From NCBI GenBank assembly GCA_016802295.1, contig JAESIW010000118.1, positions 319,727 through 383,726 on the forward strand: 64,000 nucleotides of DNA, in the 5' to 3' direction. Positions 35,190 through 45,900 of the stretch are shown piece by piece (position 1 is the first letter of the stretch; each line of letters begins with the position of its first letter). The notes below the pieces were generated by a model. That model saw nothing but the letters and a program-made list of their open reading frames with translations, was not told where the DNA came from and ran no database searches. This DNA comes from Brachionus rotundiformis (Eukaryota; Rotifera; Eurotatoria; Ploima; Brachionidae). The position numbers and the translations under genes are program-made.

Positions 35190-35830
35190 AGTCTTTGGTT
35201 ATAGCTTTTGTTAATCCTTCATTTAAAAACAGTGTGTGTTTTTGATTTACAGCATTACGCTCTCGCTATTCATGCTGATATTCATGTGATCACAAATGAA
35301 TATTCACTACAATTATGCTTTTAAAATCAAACTCATCTAAATAAAGACATTTAATGAGTAGATGTTAAACTCAGATTAATTACTGAATAAACTGTGTGAC
35401 AGTTTTATAAAAATTTCTTATTAACTATGAAAATTTACTATTTATTTTTGTCAAATTTATAGATTATTAACAAATAGTTGAATACATTTTTTGGTATAAA
35501 ATAAAATAATCTAAAGATAATAATGTTCGACTCAAGTCGATTTTCTAAACAGCTTTCGTTAATCCTCTATTTAAAAATAAAGGTAATAAATCAAATATTA
35601 ATAATCAAATCTCTAGCTATTTTGAATCTAACAGTGGGCAGCATAGATTTAGACCTGGACACTCATGTTAGACTGCATTTCATGAATATCTTAGTGAATT
35701 AAATCTAGCCAAAGAAAACAAACTTACTACCTTATCACTTTTTATTGACTTTGAAAAGCTTTTGACGTGATCGATACAAATCTTCTTCTCTTGAAATTAT
35801 TTCACTATGTATGTATTTGACAATAACTCT
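35190..35830 (+). mobile_element. Decayed LINE reverse transcriptase fragment
   Basis: The plus strand encodes FESNSGQHRFRPGHSC, a stop, then TAFHEYLSELNLAKENKLTT and LSLFIDFEK, followed by FDVIDTNLLLLKLFHY in a shifted frame. This is the canonical fingers region (QhGFRpghSc...FlDfkKAFD) of a Jockey/CR1-like element. Earlier degraded pieces with attaatcc-ttatttaaaaa occur near 35,210 and 35,555. Confidence 0.7.
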
Positions 35831-37922
35831 TTAGGTCAAATTAGAAATTCGAATTTGTAAGTATGTGAATATGTAGATAAACTTTTTGTATTTTATTTTT
35901 ACTATGAAAGCAAACTTTAGGTTGCGCCTGTGACTGATACACCCTAATTTCTGTATTGGTTATTAGCATATACAACTTATAAATATAAAAAAATTTTTGT
36001 CGATCATTCTAATCTAAAATAACCATCTGATGAAAAAAATAAATAGTTCTGATAATATTAGATTTGATCTGGTTTAATTTCGATTGAAATGAATTTTTAA
36101 TGGCTATATATTAATTATTTAATTATTGTCTCATTTTCATTTTTGAAAATTATCTAAAATCGTATAACAAGCTCATAAATTTTTCTAAGTTTTGTTCTAA
36201 ATTTTCGATTAAAATTAGATCAGAATTTCACTCTCAGAAAAATTATCGAAATATTTCTCACTTGAGTATTTTAAAATTTACTCGAAAAGATTTAAATTTT
36301 GTTGTAATTTTTTCAGAAAATATTTTCAAAATACTTAAATTGGTAGATTATTTAGACGGCTAAGGTTTATAAAAATAAAAAAGGATGAATTTCAATGTTT
36401 TACTGAAAATATCATTATTTAAGAAGATGTTAAAAAGAATGCTTCCAATTTTTATATTTATATTCTAAAATCATCAAGAGTTTGACTACATTTAACTATT
36501 TTTAACAAATCCTCAAAAAAAATTGCTAATAATATAATAGATTTCTTTGATTTTACATATGATTAACAAAAAAATTTAATCCAATCTTTATAAATATTTT
36601 CTTTATTCATTTATTTTTAGCAATTGTTTTGCTGTTAGGAAAATAAAGCTATCTGAAAATAATTATTTTTAGAAGATTTGACTTTAATGTTCGAATTTTA
36701 TCTTTCGGAAAATAGCACAAGTCATTTATTTTTTATTATATACAAGCGATAATTTAATAAATAAAATTATCAGAAAGATTATCATTTTATATCATTTAAT
36801 AAATAGAAATATCGAGTTATTTTTTCTTAAAATTTGATCATAATTTATTGGTTTTTTAATTTTTTTAACCAAATGTTGATAGTATTAACAATAATTAATT
36901 AATAACAGTTATTTCAATTTAAGGATTAATTAAAATAAAACTCTTTTCTTAAGCGATTTGTTTACTAAGTACAATATCTTAAAATAATTCTTTGAACTAT
37001 TGATAAAAAATATAAATTTTTTTGTTACGAATAAAAAATAATTTAATCAAAAAATTAAATGCCCACAAAGGTACAAAATCAACAAAATTTTCTAAGAAAT
37101 TTTATCATGAATTTAGTTTTTAGCTTAAAAGGCTAACAACAATTAGTGAAATTTTTCATATCTAAGAGAACTAAATAAATTACAGATTTTAACTTTGGAA
37201 TTTTTGTACCAATTTTCTAACCGTTAGACTAAAATAAATTTATAAAGATAAAATTTAAAATTTAATTGACATTAAAATTTTCATAAACAAAATAATTCAT
37301 TTTGACTGATTTCAGCTGAATGCTAATTTTGTTACATAATCCTTATGCAGATTTATTTTATTAAAAAAGTTTTTATTTTATTTAAAAAAACGTGATCTTT
37401 TCATAATAATTTCAATTTTAGCACCTCTAAAGCAAATATTTATTAATTGTGCGAAAGAATCAAATGTTTTAAGTATTGTCATTTTAAAATGTAAAATCAA
37501 TGAATTAGCTATTTAAAAAAAATCATATAATCTTTTACCTAAGGTTTTTTTTTGTAAACTGAAAAAATTTTAAATGATTTAGTTGCCATGAGAACTAATT
37601 TAGTCTTAAGTCTGGTTACTTCTTTACTTAAAACAGATCAAATCTTATGTTCTTAAGTTAAACTTTTGACTCGTTTTAAGAATTTTACATTTTAGTACCT
37701 TTTTGAAAAGAAATTGAACATAAAAATCTTACTGTTAGAAAATCATTCTCGTAGTCTTAGTAATAATTTACTTTAATAGCAGGCCAAATTAAATTCCTAT
37801 AGAAATAAAGTTTTTTATTAATTTATTATGCATTTTTAATTTTAATTAATCGATTGATGTAATGAGCAGTTTAATTTTATTTAGAAATGTCATCCGAGTG
37901 AGTAAAAGCTAGGCATTAAAGC
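35831..37922. other. 2.1 kb AT-rich intergenic region, 5' of the OATP gene
   Basis: No genes or clear repeats recognised; the promoter of the transporter gene presumably lies at the right end. Confidence 0.45.
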
Positions 37923-40900
37923 ATGGAAAACAGTACTGACCTAAGCGAGCAAGAATCGGACTCAGTGTCACCTTCAGAGGCCACCACTGGCTCCAATGAG
38001 AAAAAATCTTGCTGTAAAAAGTGCTTTCTTTATTTGAAAAAATGCAAATTTCATAGCATTATTGTTTTCCTAATTCTCCTAAGTCTTCTTGGCCTGTTTA
38101 CCCAAATGGTCCAAGGAGGATATATGCCGGCCATAGTGACTGATCTACAGACCCAATTTAACCTATCTACTTCCAAAATAGGATTAATTCTGTCATCTTT
38201 TGACATAATGGGCGTATTTGCGACGCCATTTCTCAGCTTTATTGGCTCCAAGTACAACAAATGCCGCATTTTGGCCGTCACAGGAATCATTTACGCAATT
38301 GGCTTAGTTTTATTTACCCTGCCATACTACATCGGTGAAAAATATACCATTTCCAGTCTAAATTATTCAAACCTCACTGGAAATATGAGTGACAACAACA
38401 TTGACTATTGCAAAAGTTCGGTCAAAAACTCATCAATAACAACCTCAGTCACAATGACCACAAGCACGTTGACCAAAGGAGCTGTGGAGGGCAAAGACTG
38501 CACCAGAGACTTGGCAAATAATTTACCATACGCAATTTTTATCACTAGTCAAATGGTGATGAGTATTGGTGCAGCGCCGCTTTTTCCTTTGGGAATTACT
38601 TTTTTGTGTGACAATCTGGATGAAAGACTACACGCTCTCTTCACAGGTAATGTTAAATCTCAAAATTAGCTTTTAATTAGCACATTAAGATATTTTAATT
38701 TTGGATATCTTCATTCAATCCAATTATTAAAAATTTATAAGATCCATGCTTTTGAATATTTTAATTAGCAATATTTACTTGAAAAACACAAACAGTAAGC
38801 ATGTTTTTTAATCAGGGTCAGGTTTTTTATTGATTTTAATTTCTGTAAAAAAAAATACGAAATAAATGGCAAAATGAAGTTAAAGATCAGATTTTAATGA
38901 TCATGTTTAAAAAATATTAATTATTTAAAGAATAATAGAATTAATTGTAGAAGAATATTTTTCTGCAATTATTCTACTTAGCTATAACTTTTATGGCAAC
39001 CAAACTTTATAAATAATACGTCACAAAAACGCTTTTATTGTTTTAATTGTTCAAAAAATATTATTTTTTCTACGTTTTTTTTTAAATATAAAAGCTAAAC
39101 TTTTAAGTCTTTTTAGTACTTTTAATATTTAATAAAGAGCCATTTTTGAAATTTTTTAAAAAAATTTTATACCTGGACGATTTTTACTCTTTGTGAAAAT
39201 TTTAAACCTTTAACTTCTATTTCTTCCAATAAGTAACCAAGCGAAAAAAAACTATATAATAAGGTGATCATTTTAATTACATGGCCAAGCCACCAAAGTC
39301 TTTTATCTTTTTTTGGATTGACTAATTTGCCTAGTCAATCAATAACCAAATGCAATATTAAGACATTTTAATGACCATTTTGATCGTAGTCTAACAAAGT
39401 AAAAATGACTCGCCTAAAAATATTTTAAATCCTCATATCTTTTGGACAGATTTTAATATAAATAGATCTTTTATGAATTATGAAAATTTTAAATTTTTAT
39501 TTAAAAAAAAAGTTAAATATACGGCTAAATTACTATAAATATTTAAAAGATATTGTGGATTAAAAAATCACTAAAAAATTATTGGTGCTTCTAGTTTTAA
39601 TGTGGTAAATTTTGTTCTGGCCTTTTTTTTTTCAAATAGATGTACTTGGATCCAGGCTTTTCTATATTTGATTGTTTGACACTATCTCAGAAAATAGGTT
39701 TCCAAACATTCTCCTCGGGTTGCTCATTTTTTCAGTGGCATTCAGGTATTATTTACCAGACCTAGACATTCAAAAATGCTTTACCTTGATTCTTTGTAGC
39801 TAGTTAACTACCATGTTCCTCCAGGTGTGAATTTTTCAATTTTTGTATGATAATTTATTTGTTTTAATGTGGTAAATTTTGTTCTGGTCTTAATTTTTTC
39901 AAATTGGTTTAGGTCTTGTGTTATTAAAATAGTTACTAAAATAATAAATAGATTCTTGATTTTAGTTTAATATCGTATATTTAGCAAAAATTTTAGGAAC
40001 TAAAAGAGTTGCCATAAAATTCCATGTATTATTAAAAGTCATAGAAAATCAAAAATTAATAAAAAATAAATACATTTTGATCTTATATGATGACTAAATA
40101 TTTAAAAGTAGTTTTGATCATTGATTCAATGTCGATATTTGAAAAATAATTTTTACAATGATTTAGCCTTATTTATTCATTAAATCAAGAATTAAAATAT
40201 TTTTTAATTAGGAATTGTTTACGGAGCTTTCGCCTTAGGTCCCGCAGCCGGGTATCTTTTAGCAAGTTTGTTATTGTCAAAATGGGTGTATTTGGACCAG
40301 AAAGCGCCAGTTAGTGAGTCAGACCCAAGATGGGTTGGTAGTTGGTTTTTGGGATTCTTGATAGCCTCGGTATTAGTCTTAATAATATCATTTATGTTAC
40401 TTACTTTTCCGGATGCTATTCATGACAATGCCAAGGCGAAAAAAGCAGAAAGAAAGAATAGAAAAAAATCCAAACAGTCTCAAAAATCCAACCTGGAGAC
40501 AATTATTGAACAAAATGAGCTTCCATTACCAGCATTAGATTCTCAAGAAAGTCAATTTTCAAATCTACCAGCTAGTCCTATACCAACACCAGTACCAGAA
40601 AAGAAAAAAACAAAATGGAATAAAAAATTTATCAACAAAATTAGTCACTCAAGAATTAAGTTCAAAAATTTCCTAACCAGCTTATTTAGACTAATACTAA
40701 ATCTTCGATATGTTCTGATAGTGCTCATAATGTCCATTGAATGCATATTAATTGCTTTATTTACAAACTATATGGTTCTTTATACCCAAAATGTCTATCA
40801 AGTATCAAGTTCGATCTCGAGCATCCTAGTCGGTGGTGTTGTTGTACCAAGTGCCATACTGGGATCAGTAGTTGGTGGATTTATAGTTAAAAAGTTCAAT

Positions 40901-41959
40901 CTGTTTATTGAAGGATGTGTCAGATTGATCATTGCCAGCTCTTGTATCACTCTAGGCGGAATATTTGTCTTGCTTTTTGTTCGATGTGAGACAACGCCAA
41001 GTGTTGGCATCGATGAAACCAATCAAACTTTCAACAAGTCCTTTGTCTCTTGTAACCAAGACTGTGGATGCCTTTTCAATTACAATCCAGTTTGTGGAAA
41101 TGATGGCAATACTTACGTATCACCTTGTTATGCCGGATGCAAAAGTATAAAAGATGAAATAGCCTCAAAATGTGAATGCATATTGAATAAACCAGACGGA
41201 ACCAAAGTGACTCCGGAGGCTAAGTTTGGACGATGTTCCAAAGACTGTGATAAATTATTGGTTGTTTTTTTAATAGTTGCTTTTGTCACAGTTTTTGCCG
41301 AATCGTTGTCAATAACCCCAGCAACCATGCTTATATTACAAATAATTGATAAACCACTGCAACCATTTGCATTAGGGCTTCTCAGAGTGGCAAATATCCT
41401 ACTAGCTTTTATTCCAGCTCCGATAGTACTCAGCCAAGTAATTGATACGACCTGTATCTTATGGAACAACCCATGCGTTGGCGACAAAGGAACATGTCTG
41501 GAATACAAAAGCTCTAATTTTCACTATGTGCTATTTGGAAGCGCTGCCGGAATAAAAGTAGCATCGGGAATAGTTTTAATTATCTTTTCTCTTTATGTCC
41601 ATAAGACATTTATACTCAGACGAAGATACAGAAGTAAAGCTACATTGAATCATGATCCCAGTTTTGTGCATACATCAAAGCAAAAGTATATGATTGACTC
41701 AGAAATAGCCAGTACTGATAGCAGCTCTATAAACTCGGATGATGTAGGCAGTTTGAAGAGTTTATATAGGAAAAAAAGAACCCTCAAACCTCTCAAGAGG
41801 GACGAAAGTATTATAACGCTCAACAAACATATTATTTTTGATGATAGTTATAGTTTGACCAGTCAAAATGGTTTGGCTCCAAACGATATAAATCTTGCCA
41901 CTGATATTCGCCAAAATCAAAATCAAGAATCAAATGAGTTGGCTACAAGCAATTTTTAA
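37923..41959 (+). CDS. Organic anion transporter (OATP/SLCO family), two exons
   Basis: OATPs are 12-helix plasma-membrane carriers for bile salts, hormones and xenobiotics. Exons 37923-38646 and 40212-41959 join in phase across a 1,565-nt intron to give 823 residues. Exon 1 carries the cytosolic N-terminus, TM1 with LLGLFTQMVQGGY, the loop before TM2 (FNLSTSKIGLILSSFDIMGV) and a glycosylated Ser/Thr-rich loop. Exon 2 opens with IVYGAFALGPAAGY and has the OATP superfamily signature DPRWVGSWFLGFLI, then a long basic cytosolic loop and further helices. The large extracellular loop is a Kazal-type Cys-rich domain (CNQDCGCLFNYNPVCGNDGN, TYVSPCYAGC). The C-terminal 130 residues are hydrophilic and cytosolic. 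Subfamily and substrate cannot be assigned. The N-terminal half contains a Cys pair region SCCKKC. Confidence 0.93.
39594..39920. repeat. Paired 27 bp direct repeats in the OATP intron
   Basis: The sequence gttttaatgtggtaaatttt continuing gttctgg occurs at 39594-39620 and again at 39861-39887, followed both times by a T-rich run and tcaaat. The 240 bp between them share sequence islands with 34,458-34,610. This is a likely small interspersed element or duplicated remnant. Confidence 0.55.
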
Positions 41960-42179
41960 CTTTTTTGTTTAATATCAGAGCTAAAAGTTTTGTAAGGACT
42001 TGAATTTAGTTGTTCTATCAATGATTTACAAGACTTAAATTGTAATACAAAGATAATATTTTTTTGTTAGTAAAAAATTTTTTAAATTTTAACTATTAAT
42101 CAATAAATAGATTTTCTTTCCAATTATTTTGTTTAATTGATCTCAAATAGTTGATCTTGGCAACGCCGTTATGTATTTA
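41960..42179. other. Short intergenic gap
   Basis: 3' flank of the transporter gene; AT-rich, nothing recognised. Confidence 0.45.
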
Positions 42180-42930
42180 AGTTAGGTGTGCCCCAGTTCA
42201 GTATTAGGTCCTTTTGTTTTTCTCATTTTTATTAATGATTTTCCTTATCTCTTAAGAAAATTTGACATAAAAATGTTTGCTGATGACACTACGATTAGTC
42301 ACCCTGATAAGGACTTAGAAAGTGTTTTAAAAAATTTTTCGGGTACCATCCACAATCTTAGTGATTGGTGTTATTTTAATAAGGTTAATATAAATTGGTC
42401 AAAAACCTATTGTATGATCTTTTCAAATAGAAAAAGTATTATTCCCAAAATGATTAATCTTTGTGGAAATGAAATAAAAGTTGTCGATGAAATAACTCTT
42501 TTAGGCTACAAAATTGATCAAAATCTTAATTTTTCTAATTTTGCATGTAGTATCTCATTAGTTGTGAATAAAAAAATAGAATGTTATCTTTTGCTTATAT
42601 AACACAATACTTTCATAATTCTCCTGAAAATCTAAGGAATAACTTAAAGAAGAATGACTCAAGAAATTTAAAATATAATTTAAGGAACAGTGAGAATCTG
42701 ATTAAACCAACATCTAAATCAGTAAATGGTGAAAAAACTTTTGGATTTTTCTATTCACGACTAATAATTTGCTTTATGATCAAGAGATCAATGTTGAAAT
42801 TTACAACATTTAAGCATTCAATTTTTAATAACATAAATCTAATTTTTTCAGATTTTGTAAAAAAATTCAAAAAATTTAATTTAAATATATCAATGTTTTA
42901 TTTTTTAAATAATTATATAAACAATTAATT
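42180..42930 (+). mobile_element. LINE reverse transcriptase relic with C-terminal part
   Basis: The plus strand reads GVPQ, a one-base shift, then SSVLGPFVFLIFINDFPYLL, DIKMFADDTTI, LSDWCYFNKVNINWSKT and ITLLGYKIDQNLNFSNFA. In another frame the tail SPENLRNNLKKNDSRNLKYN and NGEKTFGFFYSRLI follows. It belongs to a different LINE group from the VRPHLEY-type relics in this window (the tail blocks differ). It is long for a relic and has few breaks, so it is comparatively young. Confidence 0.8.
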
Positions 42931-42960
42931 TTTAATTTGTAATACTTATTTTATTTAAAT

Positions 42961-43210
42961 AAATGGAGTGTTAATCGGTCTTTATGAAATGGGCACTAGC
43001 CTGTTGATTAACCTTGAAATTGAATTGAAAAATTGAAGTATGGTTTATATACATTCCAAAATAGAATACTAGATAGAATGATACCTTTAACTTATAAAAC
43101 AATATATTTTTAACTTATTTTTTCAAGCAACTTATTTTAAATGAAGTGTTGATCAGTCCTCATGACAAGGTTGCTAACCTGTTGATTAACCTTCAAATTG
43201 AAGTTTAAAA
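42961..43210. repeat. Two imperfect tandem copies of a LINE 3' UTR unit
   Basis: The block gtgttaatcggtctttatga ... cctgttgattaaccttgaaa at about 42,968-43,025 recurs as gtgttgatcagtcctcatga ... cctgttgattaaccttcaaa at about 43,146-43,202. It lies directly downstream of the LINE relic at 42.2-42.9 kb, so it is probably that element's 3' UTR in duplicate. Confidence 0.6.
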
Positions 43211-43956
43211 GTAAAAAAAGTGGTACCATTTTTCAAACAATAATTATAATCTTGCTAAATAATAAATAATAAATACTTAATAATAAACTAAAATTCTGTA
43301 AATAGAAACCCATAAATAAGAAATCAAGTAATTGAAGTTTCTAAAAATTGAATAAATTCTTTAAGGAAATAAACAATCAGTAATAAGTACCAAAAAGACA
43401 AAGTCAATTTAAATAAGTTTTAATATATAATCAAATTAAAAGAAGTGATAATTATTCTTTAAAAATAAAGGATATATTAGTTTTTTTCATTGAAACATGT
43501 TATAATTTTAATTTGAAACCCTTCTGGTAACATCCAAATACACTAAAAATTTGGAATTATACGATCAAAGCTTTTATTTTGAAAATGAAGAATGATTAGA
43601 TCACTAGAATTGTTGAATTTTTTAAAATAAATAATAAAAGTATGAAAACCTTATTGAATGAAAACCTAGAAGATTCCTTTAGAAATTAAAAAAAATATAC
43701 TAACTATTAAATTTACTAAAATATTAATAAAAATATACAGTTTATTTCAAAAGTCAAGACATTAATTTTCTTTTATTTGTTATATCATAATATATTTTTT
43801 TCGATTCAATAAAAATTTTATGGTCACTATTATACCAAAATGGTTAACACCAAAGTATTAAATAATATAATAAATAAAAAATTTTTTTTTTTAACCAAAC
43901 TTAAAATATATCTATAATTTTGCAGTATTCTGTGAGTGCTATACAAATTGTTCACT
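43211..43956. other. Intergenic, 3' of the SUMF2-like gene
   Basis: AT-rich; nothing recognised. Confidence 0.45.
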
Positions 43957-45095
43957 CTAAAGCTCCTCGTGTGTTCCATCTAAATTGAACTTTTTTGGAG
44001 GTCTTAACCGCACTATACGAAAATTATTTTGTCCAAAGTTTGTTTTCTCCGTAGGCTTAATAGACTGGGCGCATCTAAATCCGAGATTTTGAGCGGTATA
44101 GCTCTCCACTCTACCAGTTCTAGCTGATATCCTTATTCTGAGCTTTTCCGTAAGCGATCTAGGATCTCTGGTATCCAAGAACGAACCACCTTTTATCACA
44201 CGTCTCTTCGGAACCTCTTCCGCTATTTTATAAGGATTTCTAAATCTAAAAAGAGACTAAAATTTATAAATTAAAATTTCGATTTTTACATTGTCGATGT
44301 CCATTCCCAAGTGTTTCCTAATACATCGTACATTTCATAGTCATTTTGCGGCTTAAGGCCATTCACAGGAGCTAATCCATAAAAGCCATCTCTTAGCTGA
44401 TTTTCTTCAGGAAATTTACCTTGCCACAAATTAGTTCTACCAATTTGCCAACGTTCACCCCATGGATAGGGCTTGTTCTGCAGACCACCTCTGGCCGCAT
44501 ACTCCCATTCAATCTCTGATGGCAATCTCATACCCTTCCATGCACAGTAGGCGAAAGCGTCTTGGTAAGAAGCATGCACTATTGGAAAGTCCAATTTGTC
44601 TCGTATTGATGACGAGCCACCTTCAGGCTTATTCCATCTTGCTTCTTGAACAGGAAGCATGTTTGATTTTAGCGATTCTTGGCTTTCAAACTAAATTTTT
44701 TTACTTTTATTTTAAAATTAAAAATAATAATAATATCTAATTACATCATCAATGTTTTTAGTAGTCACTATTTTTGCTTTTTCGTTCATTAACGATTTAA
44801 ATACCCAGCTGAAACCGGATTTCTCGCCATCGGTCCGATATCTTGATTTATGGTTCTTGAATTTTCTGAAAGCCGCATTTGTTACAGGATACAACAAAAT
44901 TCTGAATGGTTCAACATGTGCCTTTTTTGTGGGATGTTCATAATTAACTCCCGCACGGTCATTTATTCCCATGGTAAAATCGCCACCTTTAAGCTCCACA
45001 AACGATTCAAGATCACGATATTTTGCCAGCTCGTCATTTATATCTTGGCTTTTGAGAAGCTTCAAAAGAAAAAATAGTGTAAAAAATACAAGCAT
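43957..45095 (-). CDS. SUMF2: SUMF2-like (inactive formylglycine-generating enzyme paralogue), three exons
   Basis: SUMF2 is an ER-lumen protein that resembles the sulfatase-activating enzyme SUMF1 but lacks its activity and can bind SUMF1 and sulfatases. Exons 45095-44745, 44690-44290 and 44245-43957 give about 346 residues. A signal peptide (MLVFFTLFFLLKLLKS) precedes FVELKGGDFTMGI and EPFRILLYPVTNAAFRKFKN, then GFSWVFKSLMNEK. Next come PEGGSSSIRDKLDFPIVHAS, AYCAWKGMRLPSEIEWEYAA, GRTNLWQGKFPEENQLRDGF and YDVLGNTWEWTS. The C-terminal block reads VIKGGSFLDTRDP and later AQNLGFRCA. The two catalytic Cys present in SUMF1 are absent here, as in vertebrate SUMF2. The protein ends HEEL, a KDEL-type retention signal. 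Exon 3 has two possible acceptors six bases apart (starts 44245 or 44239). Confidence 0.93.
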
Positions 45096-45900
45096 TTTTT
45101 GTCACAAAATAAATTTTTTATCTTTAAAATTTGGCTTTTTTTTTAATTCTGAGACAGATTTTATTCAGGAATTTTCTTTAAGGCAACATAAGCTAAAATC
45201 TTAAATATGTTATTTATTAGAAAAAAAATTAATTTTTAGGCCAGCAAATTGCTTTGCTATTCAGAATAGAATTTAAAAAATGAGAAAATGCTTCCCTAAA
45301 GTTCAATAATCTTTCCATTTGGTCAACCAAAAGGTGGCGTTCTGTCTAAAATTATTGCAATGTAATCTTGCAGTTTCAGTTTTAACCACTGGTGAAAATT
45401 GAAGAAGAAAATAAATTTTTATATTTATGTTAATATTAGGTCAATTTTTTAAGTTTTTTTGTTAGTTTGAGGATAATTATTTAACAGAGCTGAGAGTGAC
45501 AAAGATAAAAAAGTCAAATAATTTTCCTTGTAATTTTATAATAAGCTCAAAAGACCCTTTTGTTATTGAAAAGTGTAATTAATTTGTAAATGTTTGTTTA
45601 AAATTAGATATGGAATTAACGATTAAAATTTAAAAAAATTTTTCCTTATTTATTAATCTCAGTATCTATGCGATTAAAACTCCAATTTTTTGTTTAATCC
45701 ACAAAAAAGATAAAAACAAAAGTCTATTTTTTTAAATGAAATAGTTAAATTAATTTTAAATTTTATTTTTGATAATTTTTTTGATAGCATATATCTTTAT
45801 CAAATTAAATAATCTATGAATTTATTTTAGAATAAATACAACAATGTTTTATTTAATTACCAAGTGAACAATATAACAGAAATATTAACAAAAAATTTGA
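45096..45900. other. Intergenic
   Basis: 0.8 kb of AT-rich DNA between the SUMF2-like 5' end and the ABCB 3' end; nothing recognised. Confidence 0.45.
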
